Source: Hyaloperonospora brassicae
Taxonomy: Eukaryota > Oomycota > Peronosporomycetes > Peronosporales > Peronosporaceae
Assembly: GCA_947650285.1 (NCBI GenBank)
Contig: CANTFL010001446.1
Span: forward strand, 186,001-250,000
Direction: 5' to 3'
Length of the DNA stretch: 64,000 nucleotides
Shown: one piece after another, positions 35,080 through 46,748 of the stretch
Layout: each line of letters starts with the position of its first letter
Position numbering within the stretch: position 1 is the stretch's first letter
The notes under the pieces: model-generated
What the model saw: the letters and a program-made list of their open reading frames with translations, nothing else
What the model was told of the DNA's origin: nothing
Databases searched by the model: none
Translations under genes and position numbers: made by a program

Positions 35080-35280
35080 TAAGCCATCTGTAATTGAATT
35101 TGCATGACTCGTGAAGAGTGATATTGTCGGAATATTGCCCCCAAGTGTAATATTTGTGGGTGCTCCACTTCTGCCGTGCACATCAACCAAACTAACCACC
35201 AATCGCTGTTAGACGCGTGCAATGGGTAATGGACAGAAGACCCACATATGAGATAGTAGTTTAATGTAGTTAGATTAAGA

Positions 35281-36745
35281 AGAAAGTGAGAGAGAAGCAG
35301 ACGAGTCTTTTTAACTATTTACTGTTTACAAGATGTCTGATAGAAATGAAGCCTGGCTAGCAACGCCGGTGACTCGTTCGAGTCCGGTGGATGTACGGGG
35401 CTGGTCACCATTGGCGACGGCTCTCTTGGTTTCCTTGCGATTTGTCGATGACATAATAGCAGGCGTGCTCCTTGAACTTTTGTCTCGGTCCTGCGGAAAT
35501 CTTGCTTTGATACAGCCCGGAGATGCCCCATGCCGGTTCGCTGAAATTCCTCGACGCTTCCTGCGAGCGCGACTTCCTCGCGTTGAAAAACGACTCGGTT
35601 CCCTTGAATCCACAACGTAGTTACACATATGCTGCTCAGCAGACGCCAGAGCCTCTCCTCCAGACCTTTGCATATTCCGTATTTTCGTCCGGATGATCCC
35701 GCCTTAATCGGTCTTCGACCACCTTGGATAGCGTCGGCGCCGACCTCTTTACATAATTATAATGAAAGCCGTGTAGTTGATCCAGCGCCCAGTGTTCTCC
35801 CGTCCAACGGCACATCAGTTTCTGCCAACAGGACTGCGCACAGAGGCAGGAGCAAAATATGTGTTTCAGCGTCTCGGTCACCCCACAACAGTAATGAAGC
35901 TTGTGACAAGAGGGGTCAAGCCCCCTCCCCATAAAATATAGGTTTAGTTGCCGAACCGAGACTCGATGGCTGTAACGGGGTGAGCCCGTTACATAAAAAT
36001 TGATATTTTTGTATCAATTTTTAAACTTAATTTTTTAGATAATGTTCAATTGACATTACTCATAAGGAGTAAGGTTGAAAGAAGTTTACATCGAGGGTTA
36101 TATTTCTTTGATGTGATGCTTCACATGATGCTTGATTTTCACGGTACATCAACCAGATTGATCACCAATCGCTTCTGGACGCGCGCAATGGGTGGTGAGC
36201 AAGAAACCTACATAGGAAATTGTAGTTTAATATAGTTAGCTGATGGTTTGCTAAGAAACATACCTATATTTAATACAGTTCTACTATTTCCCTTGTACAG
36301 ATCTTTCGAGCTCTGCCTACTTCGCTGCGCTTCCTCACGCCACGTGTACGTGACGTCGGGTGCGCAGAACCTTGTGTTGAATCGACACAAGGCGTGCCCC
36401 GTTACAATAGCAGACCCATACCTGGTACGCTGTTAGTTCGGTGCCGTGCGCCTAAAGAGAAACTGGTGTCTGTAATAATGCCTACGCTTACCAAGCGCTA
36501 GTACGCGCTGCCACCTCGATCCTGGACACCGGTAGAGTGAGTGCAATTCCTGACCCTTTCAACAACCGAAATGGTTGGGGTTTTAATGCCCGCTGGACGT
36601 GTTTGTTTGCAATACAGTCCGGGACACTTTACGGAAGCCCGTGGACTTGCGGATGCGCGTAAAAGACGTTGCCTTGGGCGGATTCACTCCGGCTTAGCGT
36701 CAAACAGACGGCCGCCGTTCGCAAATCTCAAACATTGTCTGCCGC
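35281..36745 (-). mobile_element. 5'-truncated LINE (L1-like) fragment
   Basis: Minus-strand C-terminal end of a non-LTR reverse transcriptase. A zf-RVT type segment (VTETLKHIFCSC, then AQSCW; 35636-35960) is followed by a region containing AVSKQDFRRTETKVQG and LARLHFYQTS that ends near 35320. Flanked by the 10-bp direct repeat TAGATTAAGA (35271-35280 and 36746-36755), the expected target-primed insertion footprint. Solo LTR B (35971-36406) was later inserted inside it. Confidence 0.7.
35971..36406 (-). repeat. Solo LTR 'B' of the E3 family
   Basis: 436 bp, reverse orientation, beginning TGTAACGGGG and ending GCCCCGTTACA, with flanks ATGGC and ATAGC (one-mismatch 5-bp duplication). It shares the CCACGTGTACG block and hairpin ends with the E3 LTR. 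Internal region and second LTR are missing, so recombination between LTRs is the likely origin. Confidence 0.85.
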
Positions 36746-36925
36746 TAGATTAAGACGGAAGATGACTAGCTAGAAACATAATTTATTTAATAACAGTTGC
36801 ACTTTCCCTCAAGACATAGCTTTCAAGTTCTGTTTTGTCTTGGTCGCGCTTCTTCACGCCACGTGTACGCGACGTCGGCGCACGCTACCTTGTGTTGATC
36901 CGACATAAGGGCGTGCCCTGTTAGA

Positions 36926-37583
36926 AAATAGACAGATGTGTCGTAAGGCACGACGAGAATGGAGAATGAAGAGCCATCCAGGCATATTCCACTCGACGGA
37001 TCAAGTGATTGGATTCACGGCTTAGCTTGCTCGGTCGCGAACAGCAACAGCCGTTGCATGACAATACGCGATTGACAGCACAAGCGTCTTCGCGAAAGCG
37101 TGTTGCGCATGGGAGAAAACTATTCGCTTTTTCTTACTGCTTGTCTCGACTTGAATGTCTGCCACAATAATTGGCCTGTTCACTACCACGACTACCTTCC
37201 ATTTTCTCTCCTCTTTTGGCCCTATGCTTTTGTCGGGTGTATCTTCGTCGTGACTTGTGCATGTTCATCTCGTCGACGCTGGTCTTCGCGGGCAACCGTT
37301 CGCAGGGTAAGTGCATCGATGGCTTTAAAACTTGTCTTGCTGAGGACCACCGTAGCGGCGAGAGCAGCAAGGTATGACCCCCGGTCGTGACAACACTTGT
37401 GTACATTGGCCTGTAGTCTCATGTCAGACACCATTGCGCTGTAAGCAATATTAAAAGCAGTCGACCGAAGCTGCAAGCATAGGATGAATAAATGACAAGC
37501 ACTATAAAAGCAAGGAGATAGTGCTTCGGTTGGCTGCACCAGCTTACTTGAGGTCGAATGCTTCTGTTACAATTTGTCGGATA
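36926..37583. other. Intergenic, nothing recognised
   Basis: About 650 bp between solo LTRs A and C. Short overlapping frames occur on both strands, with no domains. Confidence 0.5.
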
Positions 37584-37995
37584 TGTAACGAGGCACCGAC
37601 GACTACGTACTGGTCAACCAGTACGGAGTTTACTATCACTGACTGTAGTTATTGTAAGTGCCCAGCTAGGTGTAGAACTACACAGAGGAAGATAGAACGA
37701 CTAGGATAAAAGACTCTAGTCGTAGGAAAAGTAAAACTGTTATTAATATAAATAAGTCCTACAACTCTTGTATCGCTGTTTGTCCTTACTAAACGTCTAC
37801 TCACCACCCATTGCGCGCGTCTAGCAGCGATTGGTGGGTTGATATCATCGCGATATCAACCAATGAGTAGACTCTTCGGTCATCCCAACAATATCACCAT
37901 GCTTGTGATACTGTCGAAAGAAAATTCAACGTAATATTCTCTATTGTCAATTTCTTCTTAAATACAGTTTTTATGAAACGGACTACCCCGTTACA
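37584..37995 (+). repeat. Solo LTR 'C' of the E3 family
   Basis: 412 bp beginning TGTAACGAGGCACC and ending ACCCCGTTACA, flanked by GGATA and GAATA. It contains the GTTGATATCATCGCGATATCAAC hairpin region at the position corresponding to 54775-54797 of the E3 LTR, with one base changed. Confidence 0.85.
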
Positions 37996-38960
37996 GAATA
38001 CGTCGCTGTTCAAGCTAAAAGCCGATATACTTCACGATGTACCTTTTGACCGCAGTCTTCAAAATCGTGAAAACGATATGCTAGAGCTCATGTGAACCTC
38101 CGGCTAGAACATCTGTGAGCATGGACCCCAATTCGACGTTCTGTACAAGAGAAAAAGAGTCATAGCAGTGTTCGTAGTCGAGCGTCGATTTCGCCGTCGT
38201 TTGAAAGAGTCAAAGAATTGACACGTCCAGCGGTAATCTCTGGCCATCTAGACACACGACATCGAGGAGAAAAACATCATAGCATGCACAATATCAGATT
38301 CGAACGCCGGTGATTACGAGCTATGATCCATCACGCAAGGGATGAGAAGAACAAGGATGAGGACCAAACGGAGATTTGTTGACCGCTACAGCTGCGATGG
38401 TAGGTCTGGAAGGAGTGTGGGGATAAAGCTGTGGCAGATTGGTACCATTGATCTACAAAATGACGAGATGACAAATGCGTTTCGGACTATATAAACAGAA
38501 TGCATCTTTGTAAGCGCTATCTCACTTTGCTATTTACGTGCCGTGGACGTGGTAATCGAACTTACAGGGCATTGGACAGCGCTGTTGTCATCATACATGT
38601 AGCGGGCAATCAGTTCACACAATGGCGCACACCGTTAGCTTCTCACATGATCAAATCCAAATTTCGTACATCAAGCACATAGGCAGACGTACCTTCCTTC
38701 TGTTCTCACGCAACAGGAACGCGTCCCGACACACTCTGACCTTCAGACGCTATCTGCTAGCAAGAGCTTCCTCAAATGCGAGCATCGCATGCCCGCCATC
38801 AAAATCGTCACTTTACGACGGTAGCCCCTGTCTGACAACTACTCCAGACGTTGCTGCTTATGTGACATCTCTACCTGTAGTTGTCTCGTGCAGCAGTGTC
38901 TCGTACACCTTCGAAGTTGACAAAGAGGACCATCTGAGGCCGACCATGCACCTATTAGTT
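37996..38960. other. Intergenic, nothing recognised
   Basis: Downstream flank of the 38961-39767 gene. The plus-strand frame 38622-39116 overlaps that gene antisense and has no independent support. Confidence 0.5.
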
Positions 38961-39767
38961 TCATCCCATCTCCACATCATCAATGGTGATGCTGCGTTCT
39001 GCCCAGTCCGCTCGCAACTCCCGAAGCCGTTGGTTTGCGGTTTTCTTGGTCCCACTCTTCGTCACATAGCTGGCCAGGAGGTTATGCAAGTCGTAGTCGC
39101 CATAGAACTTCAATAGCGTCTTCATCAGCGTATCATCACCAGATCTTTCCGCGTTGGAGAGCTTGATGAATTCTTCGAGCAACGTCAGTTTGATGAAATC
39201 GAGACGTCCGAATTCGAACTGCAATTCGTGGAAGACACCGTCGGCAGAGAGTCCCTTCTTAAGCCAGACGTGAGGTAAGTGCTCAAGTATCGTACGTCCG
39301 AACGTGGCGGTCGGCTCACGTTTGGACAGTTTTAGTCTTTCGGCATACGCGGCCACGAACCCGCTTCCAGGCGATTTCTCAACGAAGTCTGCAACGTGTT
39401 TTAGCGAAGGGGAAGCTCCTTGATCGCGAAACTTCATCATGCTTTCCTTTGTAAGCTCCTCCGCTTCGGCACGACGAACTTTGTCAGGACCATTCATTCC
39501 AATCCACTTGTTCTTCTCATATAGTTTGCGAGTTCGGTCCAGCACAGGGATTGATGGGTGGGCTTTGCTGAAGATGGACTTGATAAATCCACCCACATGC
39601 TCAATGAGCGAGAGACAGTCGACCTTATCATCGATGTCGCGAATTCGGGCAAACACGGTGTCGCCGACATCGACGGCTGTGGTAGGGAAGCTGAAAGCAT
39701 CTGATACACTCAGGATCCCCGTGGTGATAGCCACGACAGCCACGATTTCGGTGGCGTGGATGCGCAT
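38961..39767 (-). CDS. Secreted candidate effector, 268 aa
   Basis: An N-terminal signal peptide MRIHATEIVAVVAITTG, then ILSVSDA, with likely cleavage before FSFPTT. The mature protein is largely helical and has no RXLR or EER motif. Repeated helical blocks such as LPHVWLKKGLSADGVFHEL and LLKFYGDYDLHNLLASYV resemble the W- and Y-containing helices of oomycete WY effectors. Compare AWVKEGKSADDVMRLL in the duplicated effectors, which shares the WxKxGxSADxV pattern. The gene is single-exon, intact and lies in the spacer between the inverted arms. A role in host interaction is inferred from secretion and the WY-like pattern only. The target is unknown. Confidence 0.65.
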   Translation of the reverse strand: MRIHATEIVAVVAITTGILSVSDAFSFPTTAVDVGDTVFARIRDIDDKVDCLSLIEHVGGFIKSIFSKAHPSIPVLDRTRKLYEKNKWIGMNGPDKVRRAEAEELTKESMMKFRDQGASPSLKHVADFVEKSPGSGFVAAYAERLKLSKREPTATFGRTILEHLPHVWLKKGLSADGVFHELQFEFGRLDFIKLTLLEEFIKLSNAERSGDDTLMKTLLKFYGDYDLHNLLASYVTKSGTKKTANQRLRELRADWAERSITIDDVEMG

Positions 39768-42728
39768 CGATGGAGTGCTTCGGCCGATGTAGCGAAGGGG
39801 CGTGGGTCGTGGAAGATGCGAGGTGCTCGAGTCCAGCCACTTTCACAGCCGGGCGTCAATAACGCAAGCTTGAACGGCGTAAGGTAGACTGCACGCGCTC
39901 GAGTTTGTGCGTCTACGTGTGATGTAGTAAGCCACAGAGCTCAAGTCTTGTTGTGTCTCGATCATAACGGTGTACAATGACTCTCAGCCCAGCTTTCTCA
40001 AATTCACCCATTCGTAGAGTGCATCGTTTATGCCACCCACCGGCTGCTTGAACCGAAGTGCGGTGAGGTCTCACGAAAAGGATACATGGGCAAAACGAGG
40101 CTGCACGAGATACACAGTGTCACATATTGGAAGGAGCTTGGCCTGGATGATCAAAGAAACGTGATTTGTCGATAACAAATGAGGTCTGAGACCAACCGAT
40201 TCTTTGCCCTGCTGCCCACTTCTGCTGACTGCCGTTGAGGCATGCAGGCAATTGCATAGGACAAAGCGAGGGGCTACTCCCGTGCTCTGTCCTTCTCTCG
40301 TTTCTCCTGTGATCTTCTACTCGAGAGCATACAGTACCATAAGCTACGACACAAGAAGGCATTGGCTGCCAGGGAGGTCTCAGAGCCCCGACGTGGACGA
40401 GGCTGACCACGAAGCTGCGATAAACTGTTGTCTGCGACAGAATTATTGTCAATGATCAGTCGAAAGTGGAAAGGCACCACTCCTGAGACATCGCGTTTGA
40501 TGCGTTCGTCCAGCCTGTCTACTTGCTCCCGCGCCAGTTTCACGGAGCTAAGGGTCGCGAAGCAAGAGGCAGCTCAGTACAAGTGGTAGTCTCCATTGAG
40601 ATGAGCAGCGCCATATGAGAAATCCCGGATCCCCCTCAAAGAAGGCGAGAGCATCGGTCTGTTGAGTCCTCGCCTGGGTACAGAATACCTCCATCCCATT
40701 GAACTCTTGCGGATCGTTCAGACTTGCCGAGCGCGACTGCTGTCGTGAGGAGGTCGTCTTTCCTGACTTTGTAAATGAACGCATTTGTCCACGAGAGCGT
40801 CGCACGCATGAAGTTATCCTGTTTGGAATACGTGGCCATGACTCGGCAACCACGCTGTATGAATCTAGTTCTTCGATAGTGGAGCAGCCGACGCGTCACC
40901 AGTTCCTGGGCGTTGCGTTCGCGATGAATAAGATCAGTATCGTGCGAAACAAGTCGTGTCACAGGCCCACGCACGCAGTGTGAATTGATTGCGTGACGCC
41001 GCACTGACGCGCGTTCACCTCACCATGCGACTGCATGTTTCTCTGTAGTAGGCTCGTTTATCGACAGCGTCGCTTCTTCATTTGCGCCTCCGGACACCAA
41101 CGCCAAAGCGACGAAGACCTCCATAGAGCCGGGCAACCGGTCCCCTTTCCTGGGCGGGATGTCATCTGTCCTGGGGTCCAGCCTGAAGATGGGAGGCACT
41201 CTTGCCACTGCGTGCGCGACGGGAGCGAGCGCAGCGTGCACACCGAAAGGGAGCAACAACCAAGATACCCCGTGGTGAGGGACACGGCAGCAACAGTTGT
41301 CACACACGCACACACCTCTAGTTCCTGCTATTCTACGCCAGCCTGTAAGTCGCCGGCCCGGTCACCGAGCTTGATGTCCCGGTCCACGAAGCGAGCTTGC
41401 GTGGAACGTAATTTGATCGCATAGACCAGGCGCGTCAGCGGTCCATCGGGAATGATCGGAGTGGTATGTGGCATGTACCGCAACTTCAGCACCCTGTCTG
41501 CACCCCGGACTGGGCGCCCGACTTTACGTGCCCGGTGCGAGTGTCCCCTGTGGCGCCCGCCGTCTCGAGTGAGCAGACAGAGCCAGCGAGGAGGAGAGTG
41601 AAGTAGTCGAGGAAGAAGCACATCGATATCAAATAGTCACAAGCACTCAATGGCCGTGTAGGTTCTCCCTCGTTTATAGACACTGTTCCCCTTTGGTAAG
41701 CTACACGACACCGTGGACGGGAACCTCAAGATCCCAGCGGACGTTCAGTCATTTTCAAATGCAGTGTCGTAGCATTCGTAACGTTGGACCGATGGCCTGC
41801 TATCGCGAAGCCAAACATCACTGCGACGGTCTCATACACTGTCCAACACGGTACACTATTGCCGGACTCCTCCTGCTGTTCACTAGACGTGCAATATCTT
41901 TCCTTACAAGCGCGCAATCGCACATCATTATGTCACCACATCTGACGAACGGCACCATAGCGTTCGCTGCTCTGAGCTCTAGAGCAACTAAACACTTGAC
42001 ACTGCCTTCAACACAAGAGGCGACTCGATTACGAACGTCAAGGTGAACATAGGGTGCAAACCCATCCGGCACAACTTGAGCAAAGCGTCAGCATGTCAGA
42101 GCACACGTCCATTCCCAATCGACCGTCACTAGTTGGTGCTCGTTTATCACAGCCAAGAGACAGGGAGAACGAAAGGGGTGACAAGGAAGTAGACACGGTG
42201 GTGCCACGTCGAGGCCGTTGTCGCACTGATGGTATACATACGCTACTGTCGGCCATGAGGCCTGATGACCGCTTTGGCAATCAGAATGCAATGCTCTGCA
42301 TCACACTGCAACATGCATATCCCCGTCAAGCAGTAAGCAACTTGAGCGGCAGCAAGCAACTTGAGCGGCAGCCACAAGACAGTTACAAGACAGCCCTGAT
42401 ACTCAAGATGCTTCTTGTTCTAGTCAAAGTACGTGCAAAGCCCTTGCCGTCACGGCTGTTGAAATGGATCGACGGCAGGACAGCAACGTATTGCTGTTCG
42501 TGCATCTCGAGTATTCGAGTATCGGATCGAGAGCGGCAAGCATAAGCTGTGCTGCTCTTGGACATTCCTGGCGTCTTCCATGGCACAAGCCACATGGAAC
42601 ATGACAAACACTACGATCAAAGTCTGCTGTGCCGATTGCCCAGGGTCGAACTTGCATCGGTATCTGTGATCTCCTGTCCTCTGTTGTCTAATCAACCATA
42701 GTTTATATCCGGACTTGCCTTTCGACAA
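39768..42728. other. Intergenic with scattered unassigned frames
   Basis: No complete gene identified. 41330-41690 is described separately. 41040-41290 is GC-rich and open in several frames. A 163-codon plus frame (42054-42545) has no domain and includes an 18-bp tandem duplication near 42337-42373 (AGCAACTTGAGCGGCAGC type). 40636-41004 minus is open but unrecognised. Confidence 0.45.
41328..41623 (-). pseudogene. Possible secreted-protein relic
   Basis: From the Met at 41623 the frame begins MCFFLDYFTLLLAGSVCSLE, which looks like a signal peptide, and stops after about 45 residues. A second frame, offset by one nucleotide shift, continues with PHTTPIIPDGPLTRLVYAIK and ends GDRAGDLQAGVE. Together they look like one short secreted protein broken by a frameshift, or a gene with an unrecognised intron. 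No family identified. Confidence 0.25.
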
Positions 42729-43231
42729 AGCTTGCAAACCAAGTGACGCGAAGAGATCACGAGCACGGAGATAGGTATAGCGCGTGATTTGATCTCCGAT
42801 TGCAAGACGAATTGCGCTGTGCCTTCGCAGAAGATGTACCGCTTGCAGACCGAGCTATGAAGGACTCATCTGTGTGGAAAAGGCAATGACTTGTACGAAC
42901 ACATTCGGACAAGCTTCTTGCTATCGAAGCGCGACTTGCAATGACAGGATGTCCTCTCAATGACTTGCAGACGGCAGATCAGAGAAGCCTACCCGAATGA
43001 ACTGGTTTCGACGAGCTACGACGTCAAGCATCAATCTGCTCGAGTATGGCAACGTACACGCCTGAGTGAGTTGCTTCGAGGAACAATTTGGCGGATTAAG
43101 CAACGAAGACAAGCAAGGCAATGTCTTTGCTGACGGACTACGTACGTAAGCTAGACTCTACAAAGCAATACTCTGGTTTTCGATCGATTATAGTCGATCG
43201 AGGCAAGAATGAACGCGTGGATAATCACGAC
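42729..43231 (+). repeat. 505-bp direct repeat, copy 2
   Basis: Second copy of 25566-26070. Its right end (CACGAC) coincides to within a base or two with the start of the right inverted arm, so the two duplicated segments abut directly. Confidence 0.85.
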
Positions 43232-43316
43232 AACACGACACTCTGATGAAAATACGCGGATACGAGTATCTGACAACAAGGCCGTCACCGCAGCCTTCAT
43301 CGCAGCCAACAGAAGC

Positions 43317-43346
43317 TGCAGCAGACCGCAGTAGACCGCAGTAGCG
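43317..43346. repeat. 10-bp minisatellite, 3 units (right arm)
   Basis: Reverse-complement counterpart of 32591-32850, with only three decamers. Confidence 0.95.
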
Positions 43347-43835
43347 GTTGTGCTGAGCCTCTTTGTCTTTGGTGACGCTCTTCTGCGTTGCATGCGAAGA
43401 GCGCAAATGGTGCTCCTCATCGCTTATGTGGCATGAAAATCGACCACAAGTCACGCTCGAGGCAACAAACACACAAGTGGATGTGGTCAGCTACTACGAA
43501 TGCACCACTTGAAAAAGAACTGAAAGAAGTGGTCGTCCTTTTGTGTCACTCTCGCCAAGAAGCCGTCTGTCGCATGAGAATGTGAACCTCCATGGCGACA
43601 AACGGTCGTGGCGCACCGCATCTCTTCGTCACTATCCGTGCATGTCACTTTTTCTCAGGACCGTCAATGAACCGGTGCGGTCGCGGTCTCTTCGCCACAC
43701 ATTCCTCTTGCGTCGGTTCGAACCGGAGCTGGTCGTTCTCTTGCCGTTTGTATGCCAGCGGTCAACTCGCTTGTCATTTGTATGGCTGTCGCCTCCACCC
43801 GTCGCCGAGCGCTCGGAGCTCCTCACTTCTCTCTC

Positions 43836-43849
43836 CTCATTGGGCCAAC
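43836..43849 (+). promoter_or_regulatory. Oomycete initiator-like element of RPL19, right
   Basis: CTCATTGGGCCAAC ending 20 nt before the ATG, identical to the left copy. This supports an equally intact promoter. Confidence 0.45.
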
Positions 43850-43869
43850 GTGCAGAGCAGAACCCCCCG

Positions 43870-43974
43870 ATGGTGTCGTTGAAACTCCAGAAGCGGTACG
43901 TTTAGACGAAGAGCGTCGTCCACGTTATTGCAACGACCTCTTGACGCCGTTGCCTGACACTTGTACCCACTTGT

Positions 43975-44022
<48 letters not shown>

Positions 44023-44596
44023 CTCGCTCTATCTGTGCGCTAGTCTGGCGGCGTCCGTGCTCAAGTGCGGCAAGCGCAAGATCTGGCTCGACCCGAACGA
44101 GTCGAACGAGATCGCGCTGGCCAACTCGCGCCAGAACATCCGCAAGCTCGTGAAGGACGGGTTTGTGATCAAGAAGCCGCAGGTGATCCACTCGCGCGCG
44201 CGGTTCACGAAGCGCAATGAAGCGAAGCGCAAGGGCCGCCACACGGGCATTGGCAAGCGCCACGGTACGGCCAACGCGCGTCTGCCGTTCAAAGTGATTT
44301 GGATGCGGCGCATTCGCGTGCTCCGTCGCCTCCTGCGCAAGTACCGCGAGGCCAAGAAGATCGACAAGCACATTTACCACGAGCTCTACATGCGCAGCAA
44401 GGGCAACCAGTTCAAGAACAAGCGCGTGCTCATGGAGACGATCCACAAGATGAAGGCGGAGCGTCATCGCGAGAAGACGCTGAAAGAGCAGTCGGACGCC
44501 CGCAAGGAAAAGGCCAAGTCGGCGCGGGAGCGCAAGGCGAAGAAGACGACGGCAGCGGCGGTGTCGGTGGCGTCGGCCGTGGCGAAGGCAGAGTAG
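43870..44596 (+). CDS. RPL19: 60S ribosomal protein L19 (eL19), right copy
   Basis: Exons 43870-43895 and 44044-44596 around a 148-nt intron with a (CT)n tract (43979-44010) before the 3' splice site. The encoded 192 residues are identical to the left copy as far as I can see, including [16 protein letters not shown] and the Ala/Val-rich tail. It converges with effector copy 2 as on the left. Upstream sequence is conserved with the left copy for at least 250 bp, so the promoter was duplicated with it. Confidence 0.97.
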
Positions 44597-45069
44597 ACAC
44601 GTCGGTTGGCTGAGTGCGGCACGGGAGTGGTGCGACGAGGTGGGATAGAGTGACTGCTTGCGTGGCCGCAAGTGGGTTACTGCACGTGTAAAGCGAAATG
44701 GAGTCGTTTTTGAGCGATGCAGTGCATCGGTTGTCCAATGACTATCCGTCGATCTATCTTCAGTCCATCTATCTATCTTCAGTCCATCTACCTATCTATC
44801 TATCTAATCGTCAAGGTACGTGGTAGGAGTTGCCGGTTGTACCTGTATGCATCGGCCTCGCTTTGCTTTGTGTTTTGTTTCTCTATCTCAATCTCTACGA
44901 TCGATGCACCTCATACGGTTTCTGACTTTGCTGTCGTCAACGGTTGTTGGCCCAACAAATGGAAGCAACGTTGGCCCTATCGACAATCCACAACACGTCT
45001 TATGTCTCTCTCTTGCTTCAACGACACAAGCGACAAAGGGAACAGTGTGTATGAGCCAAAGTAAACGGT

Positions 45070-45759
45070 CTAGCGGGTGCGCTCTTGCGAAAGTCTAGCG
45101 AGTTCCTGCTTCGCGAGTTTCTGTGTAGCGAGTTTCTTATTCAGCACGTGCCTGAACCTGATGTATAGGCCAAGATTCGGGTGATCCATAATCTTTGGTC
45201 CGATCCCGGTCAGCTCCAAAAGCCGCATAACGTCGTCGGCCGACTTGCCTTCTTTCACCCAGGCCTTCGATATCACCGTATTGAAGCCCGGGTAGTCCTT
45301 CTCCATCTCGGCCAGTCGGCTGACCGGTATGAGGTTCAGAATCGTTGTTGCGGTGACATCCATCTCTCGGCCCTGCTGAAGATAATGCTGAAGCAAAAGG
45401 TCCAGTTTAGCCTTACTGAGCTCGTTCCCACTCGAATGGCCGAGTCCCATGAGTGGTTTGCCACCAGCTGGGGCGTTCTCGTGAAGCAGAGACGAACCCC
45501 ATTTCATGAAAAGGTCCGTAAAGGAACCGGCTGGACTGTTTACAGCCAACGCCGCTCTCGCTTCTTGGTCGAAGTCGTCGTTCTTTGCGCTGTTATCATC
45601 CGTGCGCGCGGGTCTCCCCTTCGAAACGTCTTGTTTGTCAATCCCGAAGCTGCGAGCCGAGTGTTCCCTTTGCCTCAGACTAGCAGACGCGGCAGCAGTC
45701 GTTGACGTAGCAAGCAGCACGACTGCAGCCAGCCGGACAACGATATAGTGCAGAGACAT
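45070..45759 (-). CDS. Secreted WY-like effector candidate, copy 2
   Basis: Inverted copy of 30184-30873 with the same signal peptide and length (229 residues). It differs by Asn to Asp in the linker (KNDDFDQE) and by Tyr to His, Glu to Lys and His to Arg within the last 30 residues (FRHVLNKKL, SQERTR). It is intact. Three of the four changes cluster at the C-terminus, which would fit surface variation of the effector domain, but the number is too small to test. Confidence 0.75.
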   Translation of the reverse strand: MSLHYIVVRLAAVVLLATSTTAAASASLRQREHSARSFGIDKQDVSKGRPARTDDNSAKNDDFDQEARAALAVNSPAGSFTDLFMKWGSSLLHENAPAGGKPLMGLGHSSGNELSKAKLDLLLQHYLQQGREMDVTATTILNLIPVSRLAEMEKDYPGFNTVISKAWVKEGKSADDVMRLLELTGIGPKIMDHPNLGLYIRFRHVLNKKLATQKLAKQELARLSQERTR

Positions 45760-46748
45760 GGTCGTTCCGAATCGAATGCGTCGTGTTGCTGGCAAGTAAA
45801 TGCCAAAGTGACTCTCTCGACCTTCCAGTGCGCAAGTGCCAGTTGATGAGGTAACGCGAGCTCCGGTCCGAGTGTAGCTGAGACAAGGAAGCCCAAGAAA
45901 CGACAGCTAGGCCTATTGTGCGATCGGATCAGGCACACACGAACAGACGATGAGGAACGTGAGACGGATGTGCCTGGGTGCAGCATGGAGCCTGTGATGC
46001 GTAGCTCAAAGCATACACATGGAGATCCGGAAGCTCTCTTGCGTATGACAAGTCAGACCTTGGTTATGAGCGATAACGGAACATGCAAATCGTCGGCCGC
46101 TTGAGCTCGCGAGGTTGTGTGAGATGTGTCGGATCAAGGGGCTGTGAACGCACGTGACGTTAGAGAGAGACGAACACATTGTCCAGTATGCTACGTTCGA
46201 GATCACTTGCAACTAGTTGTGGGTTTCAGGTCCTCATGTCGTACGACACTCAAGTCTGGTCGGACCCAGCTGTGCCCGTGGCTGCGGTACTTGGACTTTT
46301 CTCACAGGTCGAAAAGTCGATGTCTCTCGATGCATCGCTTTCTTCGCAGACGTCATGTTTCAAGAATGCCGGGCCAGGTCAGACCTGGCTATGGCTCTGA
46401 GTGACAGATGAAGTCACACAAGCTGTTCAGCGACAGCTCAAGAGACCGACGTTCACCCTCTCTTTCTCCGCACGCGACGACAAGGTCTCTGCTTCATAAC
46501 GTCCTTTCACTGCAACCATACCTTCCGTATTTGAAAGCTCTCTTCGAGCTGTTCATCTCACTCGCTTCGCTGACGCAAGGTCGGCTCCTTCTTCTTCTTC
46601 TCCTTCTTTGTGGGCGTCGGCTGTCAAGTGAACGCGTACAAAAAGAGCCTTGACGGTAACAGCGTCGCGCTCGAGTTGGTCGCTCGCCAGATGCATCAAC
46701 CGGTGTTACACCGCAGGTTTATAGGCGACTTACAACTTTGAAAGCTGT

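Larger units (their letters stand above)
33018..36925 (-). mobile_element. Solo LTR 'A' (E3 family), split by a pogo element and a LINE
   Basis: Reverse-oriented LTR pieces at 33018-33100, 35082-35280 and about 36756-36925 line up consecutively with the intact solo LTR at 35971-36406. The ends are TGTAACGGGG and a decayed GCCCTGTTAGA, flanked by AAACA and AAATA as a one-mismatch target duplication. The interruptions are a pogo element (33101-35079) and a LINE fragment (35281-36745). Confidence 0.75.
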
